Assembly (NCBI RefSeq): GCF_000151315.2
Contig: NW_011887298.1
Coordinates: 1,203,751-1,267,750 of the forward strand
Source: Capsaspora owczarzaki ATCC 30864
Lineage: Eukaryota; Opisthokonta; Filasterea
Length of the DNA: 64,000 bases
Reading direction: 5' to 3'
Below the pieces are notes generated by a model that did not search any database, was not told where the DNA came from, and saw nothing but the letters and a program-made list of their open reading frames with translations. The position numbers and the translations under genes are program-made. Positions 49,058 to 61,271 of the stretch are shown in pieces (the stretch's first letter is position 1; every line of letters begins with the position of its first letter).

Positions 49058-52000
49058 TTATTGAACATTCAGCAGCATGCCAATGTCCTGGAGCGACATG
49101 GTTTCATCATCGCTTCGAGTGCTGCGCGGCATGCCGGGCGCTGTATCTTGCCCAACTGCCAACCGAAGAACCTGTGGTCGCAACGTGATGTTTGAGTTGA
49201 TCGGGTCAGCCAAAAAAAGTGCCAAACAACAAAACGAAAGCAACAACACAGCAAAACAAAACTGCGACAAAAAAAAAAGAAACTACTGGAACAAACCTGC
49301 TGCTCGATCGTGTTTTCAACAATAAATCGATGAACATGAGTTTCGGCAGTCTGGCCAATGCGATGCACGCGATTGATCGCTTGCAACTCCACGGCGGGGT
49401 TGATGATGGGATCCATCAAGAACACGTGCGTCGCTGCAACGAGCGTGAGGCCGCTGGACTTGTGTCTGGAGTGCAACAGAAACACGGTGACCTTCGGGTT
49501 GGAGTGAAAGAGAGATGCCGCATCCTTGCCGGTTTGGATGGTGGTAAAGCCAATTCCCTGTAGCTGTAGGGCCTCGCCAACTCTCGACAAGACATGCCCC
49601 CACTGACTAAACACGACACTCTTTGTGCCGGGATTTTGGCGCTCGAGCTCGATCAAATAGCGGATCAGTGCATCAATCTTGGTACTCGAATTGCGGGCAA
49701 GCGGGATGCTAGCGTGGAGATAGGCCGGAGGTCGGATGATGGTGCGCGTTCCGTCGTTGACCGAACGTTTCTCAAACATGTCCATGTTGGTCAAAAAGTC
49801 CTGCCCGGTCTGATGGATTTTTGAGTTGTGCAAGGCCGTTGCGCCGTCAATGCCCATGTTCATGTGGCTGATTTGGTCGGACTGAATCCGCGACCTGCAC
49901 GTCGGGCAGATCCGATGGTGCCGCATCCAATCGGCAATGCAGGGAGCACAAAACACATGGCCACAAGGAGTCATGCACAGTTCGGTCGAAGTTTCGATGC
50001 AAATCGGGCAAACTTCCGCGCGTTTGGCGCCAACCGACTGGGATGCGCCGACAGGCACGGTTGCAATACCAGTACCAGTCAGGGGCGAATTGCCAACGCT
50101 CATGCTGATGCTGCTGGCTTCGGTAGGATCTGCCATTGGTGGTGCGGACGTGCTGCTGGCCGACAAAGTCTGTGCCGTTTGCGCAGCTTTCGTGGCCTCA
50201 ACATCCGCAGCCGACTCAAGAGCGGAGCCTGGCTGGAATGGAGACGCGCTGCAAACCAGTTGCCGCACATATTGCACCTTGCCAGTCAATTGCGCCGCTG
50301 TAGTGGTCAGCCCAGCCTGACGACGAGAAATCATTCAACCAAATTCAACCAAGACGACCGGGGTGCGGGAAGGGGGGGGGAAAGAACGTCAGCGTGTCGC
50401 AGACAATACAAGTCGAAACAACGCTCAACCCCACTGAATCGAATCTTACCAGCCTGCGCCGGCATTCCTGAACAAAGCTCAGGCAGCTCAAGGGCCGCTC
50501 AGGACGACTGACAGCATCAGACAAGACTTGCAATTGCTTGTAAAAGGCGATGCGTGCATTCCACACCTCGCTGATGCCATGCCGTTCGCTGGCCAACATG
50601 GACAGAATGCTTTGGAGACGAACCGACAGGATGGAAACGAGACTGTGAACTTTGAGAAGGTGATCGGCCTCAGCGAAAGCGACCTGTTCGCTTTGGCTTT
50701 TGATGCGCTGGTTGAGCGACACTAAATTTAGCGTTTTGCTCTTCTTGGACCACTCGTCAGCTGCGCTGAAGAGCAAAAGCCTGCGTTTGGCCACGGCCGT
50801 CTCAAGCACTTTTTGCCAATGCAGGCCAAACTGCTGAGCTTCCAGGTCGCGCTGGTAGTTTGAGTGGAGCGGGGTGGTCAGGACGCGGAGCACGTGCATG
50901 CGGGCAGTCCAGATCTCCTCCATGTTTGCGTCGAGCGAATCCATGAGCGCAAACAACTGGGTCATCAACCTGCTGGAAGCCTCCGAGAGCGATTGATCTC
51001 CGGGGCCGGCCTCCAGTAGGCGCTGAAACGCCGTCGCAGAGGGTCGAGCTGGAATAGCGTTGCGTTCGACGTCGGTGACGGCAGTCAACAGCTCGTCGAC
51101 GAGAAAAGGGAGGTAGGGTGTGGTTGTGCTGTTCAGAATACGGATGCGTTCCGAGCCGCGAATCACAAAGACGTAGTTTTCATCGTCGGGATCCGGAGTC
51201 ACTTCGTTGTCGGGGTCGTCGGCGTTCCGCTCGTTGGCTAAGTGGCCATCGTCGACCAGCAGCGAGCCGTGCAAAAATGCCACAAGCGCCGCTTCCTTCT
51301 GAACCGACAGTCGCTCCGAGTCAATCAGGCAGACTTGAATGCTTGTGAGAGCGGAGCGCCGCAAGAACTCGTCGAGCTGCTTGCGCGCTTGACAAACCGC
51401 AGTCTCGACGGTTTTGGTAAGGCTCTTGCGCTTTTGCTCGGCATCTTCGTACAATTTTTCAGAATCGTCTGGGGACGCGGCCATTGCCAAGCGAAAAGTG
51501 GCACGATGTCCAAGTAGTAGATTCTCACGCGCTCGCATAGTGTCGCGCACAACGGCTCGCCAGTTGCCAATCATCGTGTCATCGCCGTACCGCCGAAGCC
51601 TCTTTACTTTCTTGCTCATTTTCGAGGTGCTTGCAGCTTCCGCTGTGACGTCGCTCGCGCTTTCGTCGTCCGACGACGCATCAGATGCAAACTCGTCCAA
51701 AGGTTGGTTCCCGGCCGTTCTCTCCTCAGCTGCAGGATCAATGGACCCGGCGGCGCGCTCGCCGTCTGCATCGACAGCCATTGCAGCCGTCGCAGCGGCC
51801 GGTTGGTCTGCGACAGAGGATAGATACTCCTCATAGTCGCTCGGCAGAATCCAGCGCTTGGCAAAGGCGCAAGCGTCTGCATGCTGGGCAGCCAGTGTTT
51901 CGATCAGCTCAAGAGCTTGTTCAAAGCATCGCGAACCCTCGGGCAGCTTGGCAAACTCGAGCGCTGCACCCAGGTCGATATGGGCCGTGACCTGCTCGCG

Positions 52001-55000
52001 CACCGCGGCAGCCAGATCGAGCTCTGTTTGCTTGAGCAGCAGCGCCGTAGCCTCGAACATTGACTTTGGGGCTCCACTCAGCGCGCGCTTTCCTGGAAGA
52101 ACGACACCACCCTGAATGTAACAGCACGCGGCTCGAAGTAAGCCCATGCTGCTCCGCAGATCGCTCATCGTCGACGCGGACGCCTCTCCAGCGCCCGAAC
52201 GTAGCATCTCAAACAGGTTGCGGCAGTGAAGTTCCAGCTCGCGGTAAAAGTGCGCCTCCACTGGACTGAATGTCAGTACAATGTACTCTTCGTGCTGAGG
52301 TGGGAGCGAGACTTGATCCGCCAGATCTTGTTTGCTCCGTCGCAGCATGAGTCGGTGCAAAAATGTCAACAAGCTGCTTCTCATCGATTCCAGGTTGCGC
52401 CGGCGAATCAGGGCAGCGATAGGAGAACAGTCATTCGCATCGCCAAAGGCGGTTGCGCCACTCGTGATTGCGGAAGAGGTGCGCACAGCCCGCGGCAACT
52501 CGGCATCAGCAACTTCAAACGCAGCAACCAATGCGTTGAACACGAGCCGGTCCGAATAGGGGTGGAAGTGCAGAAAAACGGACAGCGCCAAAATGTCATC
52601 AAACCCGTGCGAGCTAATCGGCGTGCCAGACAGTCCCCAGCGGTAGCGAGCACGAATGCTTGCGCACACAGCGGCCGCGGCGGTCGGGTTTTCAATCATT
52701 TGCACCTCGTCCAAGCAGAGCCGAAACCAAAACACATCCACAAGCGGAGAATTTCGGCGATTCGCGCCACGCTTGTACACGGGCTCGGCCGCATGGTGGC
52801 GGTCTTTGCGAACAACGTCGTAGGTGGTAACGACAATGTCAAAGCGGGAAAACACGTCAAAGGGGGTTTCGTCATGCTGATAAAATGTAGTGTGTCCATC
52901 GTACACCATCACACTCAACGAAGGCGCGTGATACTGAATCTCGCTTTGCCACTGGCCCACAATTGGCGAGGGTGCAATGATCAGGGTCGTGCGGACGGGA
53001 CGAATGACACGGCAGAGGGGCTCACCGGCGTCCGTCTGCAGCTCCCCCTTGATGTAAAGGGATGGTGGGTGGTTTAGGCGAGACAGAGGCACGCGACCCT
53101 GGACGAAGGCAAATGGAAACGTTTCGAACAAGTCGGGATTGGGCCTTGTTGCAGCCACGAGCGAAAGGAACTCGACCGTCTTTCCTAATCCCATCTCATC
53201 CGCGAGAATGCCGCCAAAGGGCCGAACAAGGGCAGGAGGCGAAAGACTGATGGAACCAGAGACAATGTTGAAATAGATGGCGCGTGTTGTGGTTGTCTGG
53301 TCGCCTTCATCGAGCGACCCTGCCTCCGTTGTCATGCCTTCGATGAGATACGAGGGTGGGACCAGCATGTACGTCATAGGGGCGTCGAGCGCGCGCAAAA
53401 TAAAAGGAACCTGGTCTGTAGAGGTGAACGGCGGCATCACGGGCGCCAATGCCAGATTCGCTTCGAGCTGTTGCTTTTGAAGAATCACAGGATCGTCGTC
53501 GTGGCGGCTGAACGAATCGACTCGCTTCTTGCCAAAGCACTCGGCGTCGCTCATCCAAGAGAGGCCCGCGAGTTGATAGGGCATCATGGAGCACGCAATT
53601 TCTGGAGGCTGGGACGCTCTCGGGAGATGTTGGCTGGGGCTGCTCACCAGCTTCAGCAAGGCATCGATTCGACTCGATGTGAACGACTGGGGTGCCTTCA
53701 CGCCCGTGGAAATGCTCTCGAGATGAGCTTCGAGCATGGCCAGACCGCGAATGTGCTCGGGAATGTGCGCGTCGAGCAGCTGGTAGAGTGCCTCAGCTGG
53801 GGCAGCTTGTGCAAGCGCCTCGTAAAGATGGTCAGTGGCAGGACGATGGCGCTGCATGGAGCACCACTCCTGAAGCAACTGCTGCCAGGTGCGGCCGCCG
53901 TAAAAGGAGCGAACGCCTTCAAGCAGCGTGTTCACAAGGGAGCGCGAAAAAGACAGTTCAAAAAACTGCTCCGCCGGAACAATGCTCTGCACCATATACA
54001 TGCGGCAGTCCAATGACAGGCGAGTGCAAGCAAAGCCAGTGAGGGGCGAAACATGCACGCCATCGGCAGTTGTGCCCGGACTGGCGCAAGGCTCGTTGTT
54101 GTGAATCGCAGACACTTGGAACGTGATGATCACTTCGTACCGCGCCAACGACTCGAGAACGGTCGGAGACAAATCCAAATCGCAGTAGATGGCAGGATGG
54201 GCGTCATCGACGGAAGCACCAGTCAGAATCAAACGAAAAATGCGGGTCTGTGGGCCCATGCCTTTTTCTTTGAGGTTCATCAAGATTCCCCGTGCACCGA
54301 CCGCCAGCGGCGTTTGCCAATAGTTACTCTGCAGATGCGGCACAGCATTGGGTGTTGGCGAGTGGCAACACAAAGCCCAGCAGAAAAAACAAATCAAATA
54401 GAGAAAGAAGGTGAGAATAAATGACAAGAACGGCGTAATTTTCCCTGTAGCAGAGCCCCGTGTCCACGGTACTGACCATCGCATGAAAGGACGAAGAGGC
54501 AATCGTGCAGCCGACGTGGGAAAAGTGCCCGACCAGAGCTCCAGTTGGGGCAGAGTGCCATTGACAAATGGGACAAACGTCCAGGGCGCGAGTGCCGCAG
54601 CACTTTGCGTGGAGCGCGATGCAGCACCGGCGACACAACCATCGATCCGACTCATGTGCATTCCTGGAATTACCGGCGCTACTACCGAGATTGGTAGACT
54701 GGCCACAGCAAGGCATGCCGAGCTGCCATCCAAACTTGGCAACGAGGTGAAACGAGAGTCCGAGGTTCCGAGGCGTGCTGGCGCGAGAATTTGGAATCGT
54801 AAACGCCGCACTTGAGCGACGTATTGGGCCAATGTCGATCGCATTGCATTCGATAAATCCGCGCCGCGGTGTCAAGACGTGCTGCTTGATTCCGGCGGCG
54901 CGAGGATCTGGGGTGATTCCAGCACCAGTCCTGAGATCGGTCGCCTCTGCTGGGCTGTTTGGAATGCCGTTGAATGCTTGCACGTCTTGAAGACTTGTAG

Positions 55001-55706
55001 TACGAGGGGTGGACTGCGTTGGCTTGGCTCGATTGCCGGAATTGTCTGAGACAGATGAACTGCTGCGCGATGCGTGCACGTCCATTGTGAGGTCAATCAG
55101 CTCGCGTCGGTTGTCAGCGCTGCTGTCCACATTGCCTGCACGATCGGATGCTTCTTGCAAGTCCATTGTCAGGTCAATTAGGTCGTCGTCGTCGTCGGAG
55201 TTGCTGTCAGAGTTGGCGCCAACAGCTGCACGACCAGTCATCTCGCGCGACTCGCCATCATTCCCGCGGCCGGATGAGCTGAGCAGCATTGAATCCTGCG
55301 CGCTTGATACATCTGGCGTCGACTCGGCTTGGGCGGCTGCGAGCGGCGGCGACGACGACTCCAATCGCGGGCGTTTCGTGTCGCGTCGTGCAACTCCGAC
55401 AGCGTCAGTGTCGGCGTCCCAGCACCCGTCTCCGTCCACATCTCCATCCAAGTCTGCATCCTCATCCTCATCTACATTCACATCTACATCCAGATCGTCA
55501 GCAGAGGCGGCACTGGTGGTACTGCTGCGGCTGCTGGCTGTGTGGGGATGCGTTTCAATCTGCCGCCGCGCAGTCTGCAAACCGGAACCGCGCGTCGACG
55601 GTCGCTTCTGGCTGGCTCGATGCACCAGTCGCACATCAGGAGACGCGGATGTGTACTGTTGATGGGACGGCTCAGTGAACTCGGGCTTGTCGTCATCATG
55701 ATCCAT
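49058..55706 (-). CDS. SHPRH: SHPRH-type SNF2 helicase and RING ubiquitin ligase
   Basis: Four exons (reverse): 54477-55706, 50450-54328, 49297-50316 and 49058-49171, all phase 0, give 2080 residues. SHPRH is the second RAD5-type PCNA ubiquitin ligase of animals. The first 300 residues are acidic and disordered. A cysteine cluster (CCGQ, WLCRRCCIALHAKCCG, CPICQWH; about 340-400) may be a degenerate PHD. The SNF2 domain has GILADEMGLGKTVEFLSL (about 787) and LIIAPSPIVGQW. Its box II is DEVQMIENPT, a DEXQ form like vertebrate SHPRH. A long insertion with coiled coils separates the helicase lobes, as in SHPRH. The RING (CPICIETSTELCMTPCGHVF, about 1805) precedes helicase C motifs (VVFSQWGHVLSRV, AINRVHRIGQTAETHVHRF). 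The order is family-typical. The exon 1 donor (ATG|GTCAGT) is the least certain boundary. Confidence 0.92.
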
Positions 55707-55823
55707 GTCGTCGGACGGTCGTTGTCATAACGCGACCAACTGAAACAAGATTGATGACTGACCTCGTCACGTCGGGATCAAGTGCAAAATCAGTTCGAGC
55801 ATAAAAACGACGTGTTGGTTGCA

Positions 55824-55829
55824 TTTATT
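55824..55829 (-). terminator. Polyadenylation signal AATAAA of snurportin-1
   Basis: Reverse-strand AATAAA lies 20 bp after the snurportin stop codon, in a 142-bp gap to the SHPRH start. Confidence 0.6.
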
Positions 55830-55848
55830 AGAGGGATGATAAGGAAGC

Positions 55849-57911
55849 TCATGGCATGTGTTCGGCAGAGCTGCTGCTGATGCTACTGGCATGCAATGCG
55901 GATTCGTCTTGGTTGCTGTGATGATGATGAGGCTGAGACGCCCACGATGCACCTTGCATGTAGAAGCTGCCAGGTTGGGGCAGGACTTGCCCAGGTTGTA
56001 GCTCCATTCGCTGCGACTTGTTCATCTTGCCTTTGCGTCGGCTTTTCTTGCCATTGTGTGCGTTGCCCGACCCCATGTTGTGCCCATTGTCGAACGAGTC
56101 GTCAGACGGTGCGTTGTCAAAGCCACTGTCAGACTGGTATTGTTGCTGCTGCTGCTGTTGCTGACGCTGCTGAATAACGATGGTTCGCTCTCGCAGGAAG
56201 GCGGCCTTTTGCAGCTCACGCTGATGTGCTGCGAGCTGTGAGGCAATGGCGACCTGGTCAAAGCCGGGAATGTCCAAGCCTAGTCGCGGACCAACCATCT
56301 CCGGCTTGAGCCAGAGGCTGAGAGGCGTGGAACCGCCAGTGTAGTGACCTGCAGAGTGGAAGAACAACAAACCATCCAAGTCGAACGGGGGTGCGCTTGC
56401 AAATCCGGCCAATAGCGTCGCCATCTCGACGCGGTTGCAAGAGTAACGGGGAGCGGCAACAAACGCATACGGATGAGCGGGTGACCGTGTGGTCAATCGC
56501 GCACCTTCCTCGCTCAGCTTGGACTGCAGCCAAAAGTACCGAAAGTCGCTCTCTGTCTGGAAGACGTCGACGCCTCGCCAGCACATCAAGTCCAAAACAA
56601 AGAAGGTTTTGCTTGCCTCGTGGAAGATGCAGTCCAAAATGCAAAAGTTGGACGAGTTGTAGTTGCTGTCAGACTTGCGGTTGCCACCCGGTAGATTCGA
56701 AGGAAACCGTTGCTGCGGATATCCGTTCCGGAGACGCATTGTTGTTTGTCCCTTGGCCTAAAACACCAAGGAGGTGGGATGAGGACGAAACAAGGAATTT
56801 CGAAAAGAAAACAACAACAACACTAACAACAAACGGCGTGATCGTGGCAGCGATGCGGAACGTACCGAGACCACAAGGCACCTTCGTCCAAGCGGGCAGA
56901 ATAAGAAGTTCCAAGTGCCTTCGAGATCTGCTGGGGCCTACAAGCGCACAGCGCCAAAAAGGGCAAAGAGAGTGAGTAACTCGGGCGTGCCATCGACCTT
57001 TTGGGTCGCGCTGTGGAACAACGCTCAGTAGTCGCAGGAACCGGTACCTCTTCCATGGATTCTGACTGCATCAGCATGTGTCGGTACGGGTTTCGATACA
57101 CCTGACCAAAATGACAAAAAGGAACCACAGGAGGTCGAATGAGTGATAATTCAGTCCGCCTGACACTGCACTCCTACCAATAACTGGCGCCATCAGTGCA
57201 TACAGATCGACGCATGCCTTTCGGCCGTCGCGGTGGGGCGTCCTGGTCTGGGTCGACCTCGTCCTGCTCGTCGTCGTCGTCGTAGTGGTTGTCCTCATCA
57301 TTGTCGTCGCCGGTCTCTGGTGATTGAGACTCGCTCTCCGCAACGATGGCATGCTCGTCCTCTTCTGTCAACTCGTCGAATGCAAGTCTCCTTGCAAAGT
57401 CGACCAGCTCGTGGCGACGCCTGATCAAACGCAAACAGAAAACCAGGACCAAACGTCAGTTCCTTTCCACCGCCCCCCCCCACCAGCCTTCACCCAACCC
57501 CGCATCCTGACTCAATCACAGCAATGACTGGAGAGTGCACTCAACTCTTTCTGGCGGTCGAGGAGCTTCTTGCGCCGCTCTGCTTGTGTTGCCGGCTGCC
57601 TTCCCGCCTTGTACTGCGCCTGTCGCGCGTGCGTCGTCCGCGATGATCCTCTACAAACAACAACCCTCAGTGAGTTTTTATTATGTTTAACAAGTCAAAC
57701 ACAATCCGATTTCCTGAGGCTGTTGTGGCTTTTTTGTGTGTGTGTGTTTCAATCACGAATTGCATTGAACTGTGCATTGAGCTTTGCATTGAACTTTGCA
57801 TTGAACTTTGCATTGAAACTTTGCATTGAAACTTTTTTTTTCTTTGGCAGCGTTTTGTTTCCATTACGTTGTCATTGCTGCGCTTCCAAGCTGCGCCGCC
57901 AGCTCGTCCAT
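55849..57911 (-). CDS. SNUPN: Snurportin-1, m3G-cap-dependent snRNP import adaptor
   Basis: Six exons (reverse): 57868-57911, 57546-57650, 57204-57420, 57048-57101, 56866-56937 and 55849-56757; all phases close, giving 466 residues. Snurportin-1 binds the trimethylguanosine cap of U snRNPs and links them to importin-beta. The short first exon encodes MDELAAQLGSAAMT, like the MEELSQALAS start of animal snurportin. The IBB-like basic segment (QAERRKKLLDRQKERRHELV) spans a junction and leads to DFARRLAFDEL. The m3G-cap domain shows WNFLFCPLGRRCLVVS, RFPSNLPGGNRKSD, FCILDCIFHEASKTFFVLD and DLMCWRGVDVFQTESDFRYF, with the tryptophan and neighbours used for cap stacking. FDLDGLLFFHSAGHYTGGSTP follows. 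The C-terminus is Gln-rich. Four of six exons are under 110 bp and recoverable only by family knowledge. Confidence 0.94.
57761..57834 (+). repeat. 12-bp tandem repeat in snurportin intron 1
   Basis: About six copies of TTTGCATTGAAC-like units, with single-base variants, lie in the 217-bp first intron of the snurportin gene. They are followed by a T8 tract. Confidence 0.85.
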
Positions 57912-58040
57912 CTCTACTTCTCAATAACGGTCAAACAAAAAAAAGCAGGACTGATGTTGTTGTCATTCGTCCTTTTTTCTCACTTGTTGCTTTGTATTGA
58001 AGTCGCGTTTTCCACTTTGTTCGGTCTTTCACTCTGAGTC
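57912..58040. promoter_or_regulatory. Short divergent promoter, snurportin / phosphodiesterase
   Basis: Only 129 bp separate the start codons of the reverse snurportin gene and the forward phosphodiesterase gene. The segment has TTTT and AAAAAAA tracts but no TATA box that I recognise. Confidence 0.45.
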
Positions 58041-58599
58041 ATGCCGATTGCAGATGCGACTGCGATGGGCCAGGCAGTGGTCAACATTGAGTATGACGCT
58101 GCGTTGGCCCGTTTAAAACCAGCCTCGTCCTTGTCCGTTTCATCTGCTGCTGCTGCTCCTACGACTGCCGCTGCTCCTACGGCTGCGCCAGTCGTGCGTT
58201 GCTGGCTGTTCATTGCAAGCGAGGTCGCGCTCTTCCCGTCCGTCGCTGGGCTTCCCATTGCGGAGGGTCTTCGGTGCGTTTCTCATCCCTCATTCTCGCC
58301 CTCTCCGTCCCGGAGCCTTCTTCCCCCTCCCCTCTCCCCGTTGTAATGATTGGCCAATTCACCATTCGTTTCATCATTTCACATTCACACTCATCGTTGT
58401 CGTGCGCGCTCTTTTTGACCCAACCTCCGACTGGCGCACTCACTTCTTCCCTCTCCGACTCTGTCTCACTTCATCATCCTTCTTTTCCTTCCTTCCTTCC
58501 GTTCCATTGCTTACTTCCGTCCGCCCATCTTTCTCGTTCCCCTTCCTCTTGCTTTGTGAGAACTCGTTCGCTGATACATTGTCGAATTCGACATCCCCC

Positions 58600-58647
<48 letters not shown>

Positions 58648-61019
58648 TCACACCCTAAAATTCAAAACGGTTTTTTTAGTTTTTAATCCATTTCTCTCTT
58701 TCGTCCCTTCGTTCAATTCTTCACTTTGAAACAACTTTTTTTTTTTTGCTTTTGTTTCTGCATTTCGTTTGACTGACCGACGCTGTCCTTTTGCCGCGCG
58801 CACGGGCGGGCGGGGGGTGTGTGGTTCTGGCAGACACGAGCAAAGCCGCATTGAGACATTCACACGGTCGAGCGAATCTGCTCAGTGGAGCAATCAGCCG
58901 CACCCCACAGTCACCGCGCTGCTGAACGACTACGTGGCGCACGCTGCAAGCCCATCGGCATTGCAGTCCCTGTGCTTCCTCGTGCTGCCGCTGCGGGAGA
59001 ATGAAGCAGCGCTTGTTGCAATCTACCCGTCCCAGGATCAGGTCGCGGCCGAGCTGTGGGTGGACTCGCCGAGCAACGCCTTCCCAGCAATGATTCAAAG
59101 ACACCTCGAGCTGGGCCTGTCGCACATTTATAGCATACGCGCCAAGCGCCGGAGCGACCTGCTCCTGGAAGTCGCGCGAAAACTGCTCGACACGTCCGGC
59201 GAGATTGACGACTTGCTCAAGCGCATTGTTGCGCAAACGCGCGAGCTCACAGGTGCCGACCGCTGCTCGTTCTTTTTGGTAGACAAGGAACGCAACGAGC
59301 TGTACGCCAAAATCTTTGACCTCAACGCCGAGCCCCAGCCCACCACTGATCAGGCCGCGCTGCCCGCGTCGCTCAATCCGCAACCGTCCACCGAAATTCG
59401 CTTCCCCATCAACCGCGGCATTGCTGCACACGTCTACCAAACCGGAGAGCTGCTGAATCTCGAGAACGCATACAAGAACGAAATGTTCAACTCGGATATC
59501 GACGGCGTCACGGGCTTTGTGACGACGTCTTTGCTGACCATCCCCGTTTTCAACAATGGGGAAGTCATTGGCGTCATCCAAGCCATGAACAAGGCTCCTC
59601 GCTTTACCAAGGCCGATGAGGCCGACGGTGTTGCGTTCGCCGTGCTGGCGGGCCTCGCCTTGCACCAGTCGCTCATGATGGAGGAGCGTGTCAAAGCTGA
59701 GCACCACGCCAAAGTGGCGCTCGAGATTCTGGCCTACCACCGCCAGATCAATCCCGAGCAACTCAGTGCGCTGACTTCCGAGCCAACCATCGATGTGCAT
59801 GCAAAGTTCCCGGGATTCGCCACGCTCTCCTTTCAGGGCCGCCTTGCAGTGCCTCTTGACCAAACCATCCGGTGCTGCGTCTTCATGTTGGAAGATTTGG
59901 AGATTCTTCAACGCTGGCGCACACCACGCGAGACTGCCATTAAATTCCTGCTCACCCTGCAGCTTGGCTATCGCGATGTTCCGTACCACAACTGGATGCA
60001 CGCGTTCAGTGTGGCGCAGTTCTGCTATGTATTAGCTCGGAAAGCGGGACTGCTCGAAGCTGTGGGATTGGACGAGGTTGCCGCGCTGTTTATTTCGTGC
60101 CTCGGACATGACGTCGACCATCGCGGCACGACCAACAAGTGAGTAGGGGGAGAGAGAGAAGGAGAACAACAGTGGGTTCATTTCTTTTGGGTTTTGTTGT
60201 CGTTTTGGTGGGGAAAACTGACTGGCCGCTTTTTTTTTTTCTTTTTGGTCGGTTTTTTTTTTTTTGCCAAACTCCTTGCCGACAGCTTCCAAAAACTCGC
60301 AGGCTCATCGCTCGCGACCTTGTACAGCTCAATGGGGTCGGTGCTCGAGCGACACCACCTTGCACAGACATTGTACATTCTGCAAGTCGACGGATGCAAT
60401 CTACTCGCGAATGTCGAGAGCTCCGAGTACCGCAAAGTGTTGGACCGCATTCGACGAAACATTCTCGCGACAGACCTTGCGTCTCACTTTGCGATTCAAA
60501 AGCGCACGGAAGCCATGCTTGTCCAGCGCGAGACCACGGCTCCAGACCAACTCACCCCGACCGAGAAGAGCAACGCAACACACCTGATCTGCTGCCTCAT
60601 CATGACTGCTTGCGATCTTTCTGACGCTGGAAAGCCCTGGGAGTCGGCTTCGCTGGTGGCGGAACTCATCTACGCAGAGTTTTTCGCCCAAGGAGACCTC
60701 GAGCGAGCCCGCGGCGAAAAGCCAATGGAGATCAACGACCGCACGACCGCAAACAAGCCCAAGCTCCAGCTTGGCTTTATCGACCACGTGGCCATGCCTG
60801 CGTTCAAGGTGAGGAAGGTTGTGGGTTGTTCTTGCTTTTGGATCGGGCAGGTAGGCGAGTTGAAAAAAAAAAGTTCTCGGATTTTTCACAACCACCATTG
60901 CCATTTGTGCTTTCGAACAGTTCCTGTCACGAGCGCTCCCTCTGGCAAGCGAGGTCGAGGGCGCTGTGCTGCGAAATAGGCAACGATGGCAAGCGTTGCT
61001 GGATGGTTCAAGCACATGA
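58041..61019 (+). CDS. GAF-domain 3',5'-cyclic-nucleotide phosphodiesterase (PDE2/5/6/10/11 type)
   Basis: Four exons, 58041-58273, 58834-60138, 60286-60808 and 60921-61019, give 719 residues. The enzyme hydrolyses cAMP and/or cGMP. A GAF domain (about 195-355) contains ADRCSFFLVDKERNEL, NRGIAAHVYQTGELLN and NKAPRFTKADE, which fits the NKFDE motif of cyclic-nucleotide-binding GAF domains. The class I catalytic domain has YHNWMHAFSVAQFCYVL, then CLGHDVDHRG split by intron 2 and continuing TTNNFQKLAGSSLA, and the metal-binding TACDLSDAGKPW. The C-terminus matches PDEs (FIDHVAMPAFK, then RNRQRWQALLDG). Only one GAF is obvious; residues 95-190 could be a degenerate first GAF. Exon 1 (Ala-rich, 77 residues) is the least certain part. 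Substrate preference cannot be assigned from sequence. Confidence 0.91.
58600..58644 (+). repeat. A44 homopolymer in phosphodiesterase intron 1
   Basis: A very long A tract preceded by C6 lies in the 560-bp first intron, which is otherwise pyrimidine-rich. Confidence 0.93.
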
Positions 61020-61170
61020 TCTCCAGTGCGCTGTTGATGGTTTTGTCTGCTTTGTTTTTTGCTTTTGTTGTGTTGGTTAAGAAAACCATACGGGTGTGGT
61101 TTTCGGATATTTGCCTTTTTTTGTTTTTGTTTTTGTGGTTCATGGACGGGGGAAACGAAAACCGTCCAAC

Positions 61171-61176
61171 AATAAA
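61171..61176 (+). terminator. Polyadenylation signal AATAAA of the phosphodiesterase
   Basis: AATAAA lies 151 bp after the phosphodiesterase stop, and about 95 bp before the stop of the convergent universal stress gene. Confidence 0.6.
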
Positions 61177-61271
61177 TTTCTTTTTGACTGGGCACACAAT
61201 TCACACAGCAACGAATGCAAGTCTCTGCAAGAGAAGCTAAGAGCATGCATGCAAAACAAGAATTACAACTT

